Shown: positions 16,543 to 25,305 of the stretch, in pieces
Position numbering within the stretch: the first letter of the stretch is position 1
Layout: each line of letters begins with the position of its first letter
Origin: an uncultured Bacteroidales bacterium
Lineage (GTDB): Bacteria > Bacteroidota > Bacteroidia > Bacteroidales > P3
Reading direction: 5' to 3'
DNA length: 64,000 nt
Assembly (NCBI GenBank): GCA_900315935.1
Contig: ONBB01000012.1
Coordinates: 116,290 to 180,289, forward strand
The notes under the pieces: generated by a model
The model's database searches: none
Seen by the model: only the letters and a program-made list of their open reading frames with translations
What the model was told of the DNA's origin: nothing
Translations under genes and position numbers: made by a program

Positions 16543-18801
16543 TTAGATTTTGACCATTTTCCGCTCGAATCCCTCGACGGTCATCTCCTCGGGCGAGACG
16601 AGCCAGAGCAGGTCGTTGTGCAGGAAGATGGTGTTCCGGCGCGGATTGACTATCTTTTCGCCCGCCCGTTCGATGGCAATGACCATCACGTGGTGCTGCG
16701 TGGCGAGGACCGATGTGCCGACCGGCAGGCCGCACAACGGGCCTCCGGATTCGACGCGGTAGCGGTACATGTGTATGGCGTGATCCGAATGGTCGTGGAT
16801 GAGCACGTCGGCCTCACGTTCCACGTCGCCTCGGATGGCCGACACCTGTTCCTCGGTGCCGATGACGGTGAGCACGTCGGACGGCATCAGGATCTCGTCG
16901 CGACCGGGGAGGTCTATGATTTGGTCGCCACGTTCGATGGTTACCACGTTGGCTCCGTAGCGGTCGCGCAGGTCGTTCTCGGCGAGGGTCTTGCCGGCCA
17001 GGGGCGAATAGGGGCTCATGCAGAGGCGCTCCATGTAGAACTCGTTCTCCATGCCCGCCGGTATGCGGAAAGAGTTCTGCGCCTGGCGCGAGTTGAGGTT
17101 GTCAAGGAAGCGCTCCTCAATCTGGGCGTAGAAGCCGTTCGCCTTGCGCGAGAAGAGCACCACTATCAGCACCATCAGCGCGATGACCATGAGGAAGCCG
17201 ACGGCGAGGTTGACGTAGCTGCCGACCACCATGCCGACAAAGAACAGCGCCACGAAATAGCGCAGCACCAGTATCGGGATGACCACCGCCTGCGAGAAGC
17301 GGTAGGTGCTGAACATCTCCTTGATGCGCTGCTTGCTGACGTTCTTTACAGCCACGGCCCACAGGAAGGGGGACATCAGCAGCAGGGTGGCTGCCATGCC
17401 TATCAGACGGCTCCAAATCTGCGGTATGCCTGCCTCGGCGAAGATGCCGTCGAGCAGCGGCCGCAGCAGGGTGCCCGAGAGCAGCGCGATGGCCGCCAGG
17501 ATGATGCCGTAGAGGATGATGTTGGTCAGCTGCTTTTTGACGAAGGAGCGTATGCCGGCCTCATGGTCGGCGTCGCTCGAGGCGTTGTTGCTGTAGTGGT
17601 CCAGGTACTGCTTGGCCTTGGCGGGCAGCTTGGGGTTGAGCCAGTTGTAGAACGGCAGCGCCCCCTTGATCATGTAGGGGGTTACGAAGGTGGTGAGGAT
17701 GGAGACGGAGACGATGATGGGGTAGAGGTTGGGGTCGATGACCTTGAAGCTGAGGCCCAGGCCGGCGATGATGAACGAGAACTCGCCAATCTGGCAGAAG
17801 CAAAAGCCGCTCTGGATGGCGGTCTTGAGGGGGCGACCGCTGAGCAGCACACCGGCCGTGGCGGCTATGCTCTTGAAGAGGATGATGGTCAGCGCGATGA
17901 CCAGTATGGGGACGATGTAGTCCACCAGCACCTCGGGGTTGACCAGCATGCCGACCGAGACGAAGAAGACGGCCCCGAAGAGGTTCTTCAGCGGCATCAC
18001 CAGGCGGTGGATGACGTCGACCTCGATGGTTTCGGCCAGGATGGCACCCATGACGAAAGCTCCGAGGGCGGTGGAGAAACCAGCCTGGGCGGCCAGCACC
18101 ACCATGCCGAAGCAGAGACCCACGGCCAGGATGAGCAGCGTCTCCTCGCTCATGTAGCGCCGCATCCAGCGCAGGAAGGTGGGTATCAGGTAGATGCCGA
18201 ACACGAACCAGGCCACTAGGAAGAAGGCCAGCTTGACCATCTGGCCCGCCAGCGCACCGCCGTCGAAGCTGCGGCTGACGCTGACCGTGGACAGCACCAC
18301 CAGCAACAGCACCGCGATGATGTCCTCGACCACCAGCACGGCGGTTACCGTCGAGGTGAACTTCTGCTGCTTGAGCCGCAGGTCGTCGAAGCTTTTGATG
18401 ATGATGCTGGTGGACGAGATGGAGAGCATGCACCCCAGGAAGGTACACTCCATAGAACTGAAGCCCAGCATTTTGCCTACCGATGAGCCAATGAGGAACA
18501 TGATGGCCAGCTCGGTCAGGGCGGTGATGGCACCCGTGGCACCCACCTTTTTCAGCTTTTTCAGGCTGAACTCCAGACCGAGGCCGAACATGAGGAAGAC
18601 GATGCCGATGTCGCTCCATACGTGTATGTTGGCCGCGTCGGTAACGCCGGGGAACCATTTGAAGTAGGGCCCGATGAAGAATCCGGCCAGGATGTAGCCC
18701 AAAACCAGCGGCTGCTTGAGCCACTTGAAGACCACGGTGATGACGCCGGCGGCGATGAGGATGACGGCAAGGTCGGTAAATATGGCGGGTAGGTTTTCCA
18801 T
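16543..18801 (-). CDS. Kef-type monovalent cation:proton antiporter with TrkA-C domain
   Basis: 752 residues. The N-terminal ~400 residues are a CPA2 (KefB-like) Na+/K+:H+ exchanger with about 12 helices: LGYILAGFFIGPY, FLMFGLGLEFSLKKL, CMLSISSTSIIIKSF, VVEDIIAVLLLV, GAFVMGAILAET. A second group of helices follows at about 420-560. The C-terminus is a TrkA-C regulatory domain (SPLAGKTLAENDLRDRYGANVVTIERGDQII...DVLTVIGTEEQV) with a second TrkA-C-like end (GGPLCGLPVGTSVLA). It works in the inner membrane in pH and cation homeostasis. Convergent with the Tat operon (3-base gap). Confidence 0.93.
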   Translation of the reverse strand: MENLPAIFTDLAVILIAAGVITVVFKWLKQPLVLGYILAGFFIGPYFKWFPGVTDAANIHVWSDIGIVFLMFGLGLEFSLKKLKKVGATGAITALTELAIMFLIGSSVGKMLGFSSMECTFLGCMLSISSTSIIIKSFDDLRLKQQKFTSTVTAVLVVEDIIAVLLLVVLSTVSVSRSFDGGALAGQMVKLAFFLVAWFVFGIYLIPTFLRWMRRYMSEETLLILAVGLCFGMVVLAAQAGFSTALGAFVMGAILAETIEVDVIHRLVMPLKNLFGAVFFVSVGMLVNPEVLVDYIVPILVIALTIILFKSIAATAGVLLSGRPLKTAIQSGFCFCQIGEFSFIIAGLGLSFKVIDPNLYPIIVSVSILTTFVTPYMIKGALPFYNWLNPKLPAKAKQYLDHYSNNASSDADHEAGIRSFVKKQLTNIILYGIILAAIALLSGTLLRPLLDGIFAEAGIPQIWSRLIGMAATLLLMSPFLWAVAVKNVSKQRIKEMFSTYRFSQAVVIPILVLRYFVALFFVGMVVGSYVNLAVGFLMVIALMVLIVVLFSRKANGFYAQIEERFLDNLNSRQAQNSFRIPAGMENEFYMERLCMSPYSPLAGKTLAENDLRDRYGANVVTIERGDQIIDLPGRDEILMPSDVLTVIGTEEQVSAIRGDVEREADVLIHDHSDHAIHMYRYRVESGGPLCGLPVGTSVLATQHHVMVIAIERAGEKIVNPRRNTIFLHNDLLWLVSPEEMTVEGFERKMVKI

Positions 18802-19236
18802 TGCAAATAAAATAAATATGCCATTCGGAACGAGAAAAATGGCAATTTATTATGTAAAAATAACAAAAAAAATGAAACAATGATTTGGAACGGCATGAGA
18901 ATTTTAAATAATGTTAAATTAACTTTTATTAGGAAAATTGGCAATGTTAATGTGAATTTGTTAAGGAATGTTAAAATGGCAAAAATGGAGAAAAAATGCA
19001 TTTGCAACAATTTGGAAAACAGTGTATTGCAAGCTCAATTTCTTGAAATTGGCCTCCTGCCTAGCTCCAGAGGCATTTGGTAGGGGATCTCTAGGGGAAT
19101 AGTTCGGCCATGGTAGGGTAATTTAACACAAATGTTAATACATGTTTTTGGAGGGGTGTGTTTAACAGTTATTAACAGTTTTCTCGGCTCGCCTTCGTTC
19201 ATGCTATTTTTTGGCGTGTATTCAAATTTTATTTCG
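18802..19236. other. AT-rich intergenic region, no gene
   Basis: About 480 bases between the divergent antiporter and alkaline phosphatase genes. The first 230 bases are strongly AT-rich with recurring AATGTTAAa and GTTAATG words; an inverted CCCCTA-family repeat lies at 19079-19102; GTTAACAGT-like words (TTTAACAGTTATTAACAGTTTT) follow at about 19160. Frames in it have no family features. Confidence 0.6.
19079..19102. repeat. Dispersed CCCCTA-family repeat, copy 2 (inverted)
   Basis: GGTAGGGGATCTCTAGGGGAATAG is the reverse complement of the core of the copy at 57655-57695, with a trailing TGGTAGGG at 19111. Confidence 0.8.
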
Positions 19237-19244
19237 TACCTTTG
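19211..19244 (+). promoter_or_regulatory. Promoter of the alkaline phosphatase gene
   Basis: TTGGCGTG at 19211 and TACCTTTG at 19237-19244 followed by CAAC, 37 bases before ATG 19282. Confidence 0.7.
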
Positions 19245-19281
19245 CAACATTGATTCAACTGTTGTTAAAAAACATTAGGTT

Positions 19282-20439
19282 ATGAATATCAGAAAGATAC
19301 TTCTTCCAATCCCCCTCTTCGGCGCATGGCTGCTGGCTTCATGTTTCGGCATGTCGGAACTTTCGGTCGACCTCGGCGAAGCCATCGAGCTGATGAATGC
19401 CCGCGAGCAGGGTGCCTCCGAAGAGGAGGTGCAGCCGCTCAACGTCATCCTTATCGTGGGCGACGGCATGGGTGTGCCGCAGGTCTACGCCTCGGTGGTG
19501 GCCGAGCGCGAGAACAACTCCGCCTTCCTGCGCTTCCCCTACACGGGCTTTTCGCGCACCTATTCGCGTAACAGGTACCGCACCGACTCCTCGGCCGGCG
19601 GCACCGCGCTGACCACCGGCCACAAGGTGGACAACTACCACGTCAACTGGGGCCCCGACTCGGCGCGCTACGCCACCATCTTCGACGACGCTGTGGCTGC
19701 CGGCATGAGCACCGGCTTCGTGGTAACCTCCTCCGTGCTCGACGCCACACCCGCCGCCACCTACGGCCACGTGCCTTATAGGAAGATGTTCGACACACTG
19801 AGCCTGCAACTGTCGCAGTGTCAGCACAGTGTGATGGTGGGCGGCGGCCGCAAGTATTTTCTTCCCGAAAACCGCAAGGACGGCCTCGCGCCGCTCGACA
19901 CCCTGGCACGCCGCGGCTACACGGTGGTCGGCACTCTCGACAGCCTCAACCGCTTCGCCGGCGACCGCCTCGTGGGGCTCCTCTACGACGGCGACCCGCT
20001 CACCGAGCCCTCGCGCGGCGACATGCTCACCCAGGCCACCAAGAAGGCCATCGCCATGCTCAGCCGCAACCCCAAGGGCTTCGCGCTGATGGTCGAGGGG
20101 TCGCAAATCGACTGGGCCTGCCACAACAACGACTCGGCCTACCTGCGCGCCGAGCTGGCCGACTTCGAGCAGATGCTGCACGCCGTGCTCGACTTCGCCC
20201 AGCGCGACGGGCGCACCCTGGTGGTCGTTACCGCCGACCACGAGACCGGCGGCCTCACCCTGCCCGACGGCGACATCCAGCAGGGTATCAACAACGTGCG
20301 CTTCCATTGGGACAACCACACTGGCTGCATGGTGCCCGTCTTCGCCCTCGGCCCCGGCGCCCACAACTTCTCCGGCATCCAGGAGAACACCGACATCCCC
20401 ATGAAAATCCGCCTCTTGATGGGGATTGGGGAGTTGTGA
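19282..20439 (+). CDS. Alkaline phosphatase lipoprotein (PhoA superfamily)
   Basis: 385 residues. Signal peptide with lipobox (LLASCFG, Cys about 20). The catalytic and metal motifs are present: GDGMGVPQVYAS (metal Asp), the nucleophile region DSSAGGTALTTGHK, SQIDWACHNND, and VTADHETGGL near the end. It hydrolyses phosphomonoesters in the periplasm, releasing phosphate. The last residues GIGEL and the TGA stop are written by the first unit of a TTAnGAG heptamer array (20434-20468). It has its own promoter; the downstream apt gene is 40 bases away and may be read through. Confidence 0.9.
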   Translation: MNIRKILLPIPLFGAWLLASCFGMSELSVDLGEAIELMNAREQGASEEEVQPLNVILIVGDGMGVPQVYASVVAERENNSAFLRFPYTGFSRTYSRNRYRTDSSAGGTALTTGHKVDNYHVNWGPDSARYATIFDDAVAAGMSTGFVVTSSVLDATPAATYGHVPYRKMFDTLSLQLSQCQHSVMVGGGRKYFLPENRKDGLAPLDTLARRGYTVVGTLDSLNRFAGDRLVGLLYDGDPLTEPSRGDMLTQATKKAIAMLSRNPKGFALMVEGSQIDWACHNNDSAYLRAELADFEQMLHAVLDFAQRDGRTLVVVTADHETGGLTLPDGDIQQGINNVRFHWDNHTGCMVPVFALGPGAHNFSGIQENTDIPMKIRLLMGIGEL

Positions 20440-20468
20440 GTTAAGAGTTATGAGTTAGGAGTTTTGAG
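20434..20468. repeat. Heptamer array TTAnGAG x5 at a gene junction
   Basis: TTGTGAG, TTAAGAG, TTATGAG, TTAGGAG and TTTTGAG run at 20434-20468. The first unit contains the stop codon of the phosphatase; the array ends 11 bases before the ATG of apt. It is the reverse complement of the CTCnTAA family. Confidence 0.93.
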
Positions 20469-20479
20469 TTTTTAATGTT

Positions 20480-21043
20480 ATGTTCGAGAATGTAATCAAA
20501 CACTACTTGGATTTTCCCAAGCCCGGCATCGACTTTATCGATGTGCTGCCTTTCCTGCAGGACAAGCAGGCGTTCACCGAGGCCGTGCGCGAGATTGACC
20601 GCCTGGCTACGGCCCCCAACCTGGCCACCGTCGAGGCCCGCGGCTTCCTCTTCGGCGCACCCCTGCTGGCCATGAGCGACCACGTGCGCACTCTCGTCCC
20701 CTTCCGCAAGAAAGGCAAGCTGCCCCATGCCGAGGGCGATCTGGTGCGTGTGGAAATCGAGAAGGAATACGGCAGCGACGAACTTTTCTACCGCCTCAGC
20801 GACTTCGCCGCCTGCCAGCCCGCGGGCGACGAGATAGAGGTTACCCTCTTCGACGACCTGCTGGCCACCGGCGGCACCGTCGACGGCATCGTCCGCTCCC
20901 TGCAGCAGCAGGTCATCGACGGCCGCCGCATACGCATCAAGGAATTCATCTTCCTCGTCGAGCTGCCCGCCCTCGGCGGACGCAGGTTGCTGGAACCCAT
21001 CGCCCCCGTCCACTCGCTGATGAGCCTCGAGGGCGTCGAGTAA
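20480..21043 (+). CDS. apt: Adenine phosphoribosyltransferase
   Basis: 187 residues; converts adenine plus PRPP to AMP in the cytoplasm. Family hallmarks: FPKPGIDFIDVLPFL near 12-26, the EARGFLFGAPL segment near 53, the flexible-loop VPFRKKGKLPH, and the PRPP-binding loop TLFDDLLATGGT near 127-138. The usual FVDDLLATGGT sequence differs only in its first residues. Convergent with the DUF456 gene (5-base gap). Confidence 0.93.
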   Translation: MFENVIKHYLDFPKPGIDFIDVLPFLQDKQAFTEAVREIDRLATAPNLATVEARGFLFGAPLLAMSDHVRTLVPFRKKGKLPHAEGDLVRVEIEKEYGSDELFYRLSDFAACQPAGDEIEVTLFDDLLATGGTVDGIVRSLQQQVIDGRRIRIKEFIFLVELPALGGRRLLEPIAPVHSLMSLEGVE

Positions 21044-21048
21044 GAGAT

Positions 21049-21540
21049 TTACACCAGGGCCACGATGACCACGACGAGGAGGGCGATGCAGTAGACCACC
21101 TTCATCACCGTGCCGCTGAGGAAGCCCACAAAGGCGCCCCAGGCCGCACGCAGGGCGGGCTGGATGTCCTGTTTCTTGATGTATTCGCCCACCAGGGCAC
21201 CCGCAAACGGCCAGAATACCAGTCCGAAAAGGCCCGTGGGGCCGAACGGCAGGCCGAAGATGGAGACCAGCAAGCCGATGTTGCAGCCCCAGATGCCGTA
21301 CTTCGAGCCGCCGTAGCGCTTGGTGGAGAGCGAGGGGATGATGTAGTCCAGCACACAGATGACCACCGCCACGGCAGCGGTTACGATAAGCAGCAGCGGC
21401 GAGGTCTCGACCCACGGAGTGAAACCCGCCAGCAGCAGACCCAGCCAGCTGACGGGAGGGCCGGGCAGCGCCGGGGCAATCGAGCCGATGATGCCCACAA
21501 CGAGGCACACAAATGCGATGATGATGAGGAATGTGTTCAT
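21049..21540 (-). CDS. DUF456 family membrane protein
   Basis: 163 residues with four or five membrane helices: an N-terminal FLIIIAFVCLVVGIIGSIAPALPGPPVSWLGLLL, then VAVVICVLDYIIPSLSTKRYGGSKYGIWG, FGLPFGPTGLFG and a C-terminal hydrophobic helix. The GSIAPALPGPP and YGGSKYGIWG motifs are DUF456 hallmarks. Function unknown. Confidence 0.9.
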   Translation of the reverse strand: MNTFLIIIAFVCLVVGIIGSIAPALPGPPVSWLGLLLAGFTPWVETSPLLLIVTAAVAVVICVLDYIIPSLSTKRYGGSKYGIWGCNIGLLVSIFGLPFGPTGLFGLVFWPFAGALVGEYIKKQDIQPALRAAWGAFVGFLSGTVMKVVYCIALLVVVIVALV

Positions 21541-21550
21541 GGTTATTTTG

Positions 21551-21594
21551 AGGTTTAAGGTTTAGGGTTTTAAGGTTTAGGGGTTTAGGGTTAT
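21551..21594. repeat. GGTTTAG/GGTTTAA tandem array overlapping a gene end
   Basis: GGTTTAA, GGTTTAG, GGTTTTAA, GGTTTAG, GGGTTTAG and GGTTATG follow each other. On the minus strand the units supply the last codons (TLNP) and the TAA of the GNAT-HD gene. Confidence 0.88.
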
Positions 21595-22752
21595 GTATTT
21601 TTCAAACAGTTGGCGCAGGCGCTGCTCGTCCTTGATGATGGCGCGCAGGTCGGCTAGGGGGGCGGCGTTGGGCGAGTTCTCCATCCATAGTTTGATGTAG
21701 CCGCCTTCGGCATATTTCTCGTGCAGGTGGTCGAGGGTGCGCTGCCAGTGCCCCTCGCGGTCGAGGGTAGGGTAGTGGCCCAGGCCGTATTCCACGGTGC
21801 GGCGCACGATGGTCTCGGGCTCGATGTCGCGGTCGGCTTCGGCCACGATGCAGCCCAGTAGCGAGCGCGGTGCGGTGGTGGCGGAGGCGCGGTGGTCCTC
21901 GGCGGCCTGGGCGATGAGCTCTATCTCCTCCTCGCTGAACCAGCGGCGCAGGTTGCGGTCGGCGCGGATGATGCGGCCGGAGGCCAGGTGGTGCACCTCG
22001 CGCCCCTCGCAGATGCCGATGTCGTGCATGGCGGCGGCGGCGTAGGCCAACGTGGAAAGTGGAGAGTGGAGAGAGGAAAGTGTTTTTGGGGCGGCAGCTT
22101 TGTTTTCCACTTCCCACTTTCCGCTATCCACTATCTCCATGGCCCGTGCAATCACGCGGCGGATGTGGTCGGGGCGATGGGCGGCATCGTAGGCTTCATG
22201 CCGTGGAAGTATCTCTTGTTCAACATATTCCTTGAGGTCGGCAGGCACTTCGTCGTAGCGCCACCACTCGTAGGCGTCTCTCGGGCCGCCGTCGGGCATG
22301 TAGATGATGCCGCAGTATACAAAACCCTCTTTCTCAAGTATGTGGTGCATGGGACGGTTGCTGTGGTGGGTGTCCACGCGCAGGTGGTCGTAGCGCTCCT
22401 TGGCGAAGCGGAAGGCCGCCTCGGCGATGCCGCCGGTGCCCGGCATGGCTGCCAGGCGGTGCAGGGTGGCGTAGGGGGTGCGGTCGTCAATCCAGCGCCC
22501 ATGGTCGATGTAGGCGTAGGTGGGCTCCACGCCCGGCACCAACGCGAAGGTGCCGATGGGAGTGTTCTCACAGTACATCAGATACGCCACTCCTTGTGCG
22601 ATGTCTGCTGCCACGTCGTTGCAGGTCGGGTAGCCCACCCACTGGCTGTGGTTGCCGTCGGCGCGCATCACGGTGCGGGAGTGGTCGAACATCTTCAGTA
22701 TCAGTTCGATGTCGGCCTCGGTAGCTTTCCTTATGGTGTGTTTTTCATTCAT
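21577..22752 (-). CDS. GNAT acetyltransferase fused to an HD domain
   Basis: 391 residues from ATG 22752 (MNEKHTIRKATEADIELI). Residues 1 to about 165 are GNAT-like: the opening RKATEADIELILKMFDHSR, GTFALVPGVEPTYAYIDHGRW, LHRLAAMPGTGGIAEAAFRFA (acetyl-CoA loop) and HILEKEGFVYCGIIY. Residues about 185-390 carry an HD-type metal-dependent phosphohydrolase fold with RPDHIRRVIARA, MHDIGICEG and ADRDIEPETIVRR. The two domains flank a linker (GKWEVENKAAAPKTLSSLHSPLSTL) encoded by an inverted pair of heptamer arrays. Substrates are unknown. The last codons are encoded by GGTTTAG-type repeats. Confidence 0.8.
   Translation of the reverse strand: MNEKHTIRKATEADIELILKMFDHSRTVMRADGNHSQWVGYPTCNDVAADIAQGVAYLMYCENTPIGTFALVPGVEPTYAYIDHGRWIDDRTPYATLHRLAAMPGTGGIAEAAFRFAKERYDHLRVDTHHSNRPMHHILEKEGFVYCGIIYMPDGGPRDAYEWWRYDEVPADLKEYVEQEILPRHEAYDAAHRPDHIRRVIARAMEIVDSGKWEVENKAAAPKTLSSLHSPLSTLAYAAAAMHDIGICEGREVHHLASGRIIRADRNLRRWFSEEEIELIAQAAEDHRASATTAPRSLLGCIVAEADRDIEPETIVRRTVEYGLGHYPTLDREGHWQRTLDHLHEKYAEGGYIKLWMENSPNAAPLADLRAIIKDEQRLRQLFEKYITLNP
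22052..22138. repeat. Inverted pair of heptamer arrays inside the GNAT-HD gene
   Basis: GTGGAAA, GTGGAGA, GTGGAGA and GAGGAAA at 22052-22079; then, after about 24 bases, TTTCCAC, TTCCCAC, TTTCCGC and TATCCAC at 22104-22131. The arms are roughly complementary, so they could fold into a hairpin in RNA or single-stranded DNA. The frame is preserved. Confidence 0.9.
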
Positions 22753-22818
22753 ATCTGAATGGATTCCTGCAATTTTAGTGCCACACTTGGCATGAATATT
22801 GCAGACGGTGATAATGTT

Positions 22819-23259
22819 ATGTTGGAACAACTAGGACTTTTCGGCCTCTTCCTGGCCTGTCTGCTGTCGGCCACCATCGTCCCCTTCTCGTCGGAGGCGA
22901 TTGTGGCGGGTGCTTTGCTGCTGGGGTATCCCGGGTGGGTCATCGTGTTGGTGGCCACGCTGGGCAATACCGTCGGCGGCATGATCAGCTTCTCCATGGG
23001 CTGGCTCTGCAAGTGGGACTGGCTGGAGCGATGGTTCAAGGTCAAGCGCGAGAAAATAGAGCGTTTCCGCCATCGTATCGACCGCTACGGCGAGTGGGCG
23101 GCCCTGCTCACCTGGCTGCCCATTGTGGGCGACCCGCTGGCCATCGCCATGGGTTTCATGCGCCTAAATCCCTGGTGGACAATGCTTATCATGTTCTGCG
23201 GCAAATTCCTCCGCTACCTTGCCACCACCTACCTCCTCGGCCTCACCGGCTGGTTCTAG
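22819..23259 (+). CDS. YqaA/DedA-like VTT-domain membrane protein
   Basis: 146 residues from ATG 22819 (MLEQLGLFG); upstream in-frame ATGs at 22759 and 22792 lie in the divergent promoter region and are less likely. Four hydrophobic segments; GLFLACLLSATIVPFSSEAIVAGALLLG and NTVGGMISFSMGWL followed by WLPIVGDPLAIAMGFMRLNPW are characteristic of YqaA-type SNARE-associated/VTT proteins, some of which move lipids across the membrane. Divergent from the GNAT-HD gene and convergent with the PLP enzyme. Confidence 0.85.
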   Translation: MLEQLGLFGLFLACLLSATIVPFSSEAIVAGALLLGYPGWVIVLVATLGNTVGGMISFSMGWLCKWDWLERWFKVKREKIERFRHRIDRYGEWAALLTWLPIVGDPLAIAMGFMRLNPWWTMLIMFCGKFLRYLATTYLLGLTGWF

Positions 23260-23270
23260 AGAGGGCATTT

Positions 23271-24485
23271 TTATTGTAAAATGTCTTTAATGCGGTCAAG
23301 GACCTCGAGGAGTTGGGCTTTGGGGCAGCCTAGGTTGAGGCGGAAGCAGCCTTCATAGTCATCGCCTCCAAATGTCGTTCCGTCGTTCATCACCACGCGG
23401 GCCTCGTGGATGAAGCGGTCGGCCAGCTCCTTGTGCGGGATGCCGTAGGCGCTGAAGTCGAGCCAGGCGAGGTATGATGCCTCGGGCAGCACGGCCTTGA
23501 CCTTGGGCAGCTTGGTCTTCAGGTATTCATCCAGCATTTGCACGTTAGTATTCAGGTAGTCAAGCATCTGCTGCAGCCACTCGTCGCCTTGGGCGAAGGC
23601 GGCTTCGGCGGCGGTGAAGGCGAAGATGTTGCCACCGGCCACGCCCAGGCCGTCGAGCCAGCCGAAGAATTTCTTGCGGAGGGTAGCATCGGTGATGCAA
23701 CATACAGAACTGCCGAGGCCGGCGATGTTGAAGGTCTTGCTGGGGGCCATGAAGGTGATGCTGTGGCGCGCCGCCTCGGGACTCACCGTGCTGTAGCTCA
23801 CGTGTTTACGTTCCTCCCCTTCGCAAGGGGAGGTGGCCGAAGGCCGGAGGGGTGACGATGGCAGGGTGAGGTCGGCGTGTATTTCGTCGCTGATGACGAT
23901 GAGCCCTTTCCGTTCGCAGATGTCGGCAATCCTTTGCAGCACCTCGGTGCCCCACACGGTGCCGGCGGGGTTGTGGGGATTGCTCATGATGAACACCTTG
24001 CAGCCTTCGGCGCGGCGCTCGAAGTCGTCGAAATCGATTTCGAAGCGGCCGTTGTTTATCTTCAGCGGTGAGCATGCCACCTCGCGCCCGCTCTCCTTGG
24101 GCAGGTTGAGGAAGGGCGGGTAAACCGGTGTCGTTACCAGCACGCGGTCGCCCGGTTGCGTGAGGCAGAGCAGTGCATACGAAATGCCAGCCACAATGCC
24201 AGGGATGAAGTGGAGGCACTCCTTGGAGGTATGTATGTTGTAGCGCTTGTCGAGCCAGGCGGTAACGGCCTGCCAGTAGCCGTCGGAGGGCATGGTATAG
24301 CCCAGCACGGGGTGGTCGCAGCGGCGGCGGATGGCCTCCAGCACGAAGTCGGGCGAGCGCCAGTCCATGTCGGCCACCCACATGGGCGTAAGGTCGTCGC
24401 GGTGGTACATCGCGGGCAGTGCGTCCCACTTGAAGCAGTCGCTGCCGTGGCGGTCAATCGGTGTGTCGAAATCGTAGTGTTTCAT
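23271..24485 (-). CDS. PatB/MalY-type PLP-dependent C-S lyase / aminotransferase
   Basis: 404 residues from ATG 24485 (MKHYDFDTPIDRHGS). Fold-type I PLP enzyme of the MalY/PatB class: MWVADMDWRSPDFV, the VSDE-like ISDEIHADL, FIMSNPHNPAG, the Schiff-base lysine in APSKTFNIAGL and the final RLNLGCP. Such proteins cleave cystathionine or act as aminotransferases. Between IHADL and the next conserved strand sits LPSSPLRPSATSPCEGEE, encoded by a REP-like palindrome (23811-23856); homologues have a short loop here. The catalytic lysine lies 3' of the insertion, so the frame is intact. Overlaps the upstream gene by ATGA. Confidence 0.9.
   Translation of the reverse strand: MKHYDFDTPIDRHGSDCFKWDALPAMYHRDDLTPMWVADMDWRSPDFVLEAIRRRCDHPVLGYTMPSDGYWQAVTAWLDKRYNIHTSKECLHFIPGIVAGISYALLCLTQPGDRVLVTTPVYPPFLNLPKESGREVACSPLKINNGRFEIDFDDFERRAEGCKVFIMSNPHNPAGTVWGTEVLQRIADICERKGLIVISDEIHADLTLPSSPLRPSATSPCEGEERKHVSYSTVSPEAARHSITFMAPSKTFNIAGLGSSVCCITDATLRKKFFGWLDGLGVAGGNIFAFTAAEAAFAQGDEWLQQMLDYLNTNVQMLDEYLKTKLPKVKAVLPEASYLAWLDFSAYGIPHKELADRFIHEARVVMNDGTTFGGDDYEGCFRLNLGCPKAQLLEVLDRIKDILQ
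23811..23856. repeat. REP-like palindromic element, copy A2, inside the PLP enzyme
   Basis: TTCCTCCCCTTCGCAAGGGGAGG followed by TGGCCGAAGGCCGGAGGGGTG: two nested palindromes. The layout (CCTCCCCT-AGGGGAGG, then GCCGAAGGC, then GGGGTG) matches the elements in DUF6266 copy 2. Confidence 0.85.
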
Positions 24486-24997
24486 TGTGATAGAAGTTTC
24501 AGTGTCTTGTTTCTTGTGTGGAGGGCGCCAGGCTTCAGCTCCGAGGGTTCGATCAGCAGGAGGCATTGCCGCACCTCCTCCTGCAGTTCGGGGTAGGGCA
24601 GGGCGAGTTTGCCGGCCAGTTTCATGCAGAAGCAGCGGACAGCGCAGGGCTCGTCGGCGAGCATCATGTGCTCCAGGCAGAAGTCCAGCAGTGCGATGTA
24701 GTGTGGCGGTGCCTCCTCGGGGTCTTGTATGCTCCAGTCGAGGCGCTCCAGCAGTGCCAGCGTGATGCGCCGCAACGACGTGTCTGGGGTTGTGGTGGCC
24801 AGCGAGACCAGTTCCTCGCGGTGGGTGGCGATATGGGGAATGTCCGTCTTGGGCAGGTGGGTCAGCGCCCAGGCGGCGTGTACTGCCTCGGTGCGGACGT
24901 CGCCCTGCATGGTGGCAAACAGACCTTCGCGCACTGTCGCGTCCGCGTGTGCACGCTGCGCCATCGCCTTGATTTCGTCTATGTGCATCGTTGCCAT
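24482..24997 (-). CDS. HEAT-like helical protein of unknown function
   Basis: 171 residues, all helical in appearance: repeated units such as VRTEAVHAAWALTHLPKTDI, LRRITLALLERLDW and VRCFCMKLAGKLALPYPELQEEV resemble ARM/HEAT repeats as in DNA-alkylation-repair-like scaffolds. No catalytic motif. The stop overlaps the start of the PLP enzyme by 4 bases and it follows a small GNAT gene by 6 bases, so the three form an operon. Specific function not recognised. Confidence 0.65.
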   Translation of the reverse strand: MATMHIDEIKAMAQRAHADATVREGLFATMQGDVRTEAVHAAWALTHLPKTDIPHIATHREELVSLATTTPDTSLRRITLALLERLDWSIQDPEEAPPHYIALLDFCLEHMMLADEPCAVRCFCMKLAGKLALPYPELQEEVRQCLLLIEPSELKPGALHTRNKTLKLLSQ

Positions 24998-25003
24998 GGC
25001 CGT

Positions 25004-25288
25004 TCAGTTTATTGGACAGCTCAGCGGACTGGTGATTTCGCAGCCTCGGTTTCTTGCAAGCCACAGTGCCGCATAGCTGCAGGTGGCCTCCACGCGCCCG
25101 CCTCGCTTTTCAATCTCCGCTACCGCCCGCCGCACCAGCTCCGAGGCGATGCCCTGCCCCCGCAGCCGGTCGTCCACATACGTGTGGTTGATGACATGGA
25201 CGCCGTTGCGCTCGGGGAATGTTACTTCGCCCACCTCTTCGCCGTCCATGACGGCAGCAATCCGGTTTTTATAGGTGATGTATTCCAT
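25004..25288 (-). CDS. Small GNAT family N-acetyltransferase (YjdJ-like)
   Basis: 94 residues, the size of the short single-domain GNATs (Gcn5-related, YjdJ type). It contains VINHTYVDDRLRGQGIASELVRRAVAEIEKRGG with the R/Q-x-x-G-x-G/A acetyl-CoA loop, and ATCSYAALWLARN near the end. Acetyl acceptor unknown. First gene of the operon with the HEAT-like protein and PLP enzyme. Confidence 0.85.
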   Translation of the reverse strand: MEYITYKNRIAAVMDGEEVGEVTFPERNGVHVINHTYVDDRLRGQGIASELVRRAVAEIEKRGGRVEATCSYAALWLARNRGCEITSPLSCPIN

Positions 25289-25305
25289 AGAGAATGTGGG
25301 AATTC

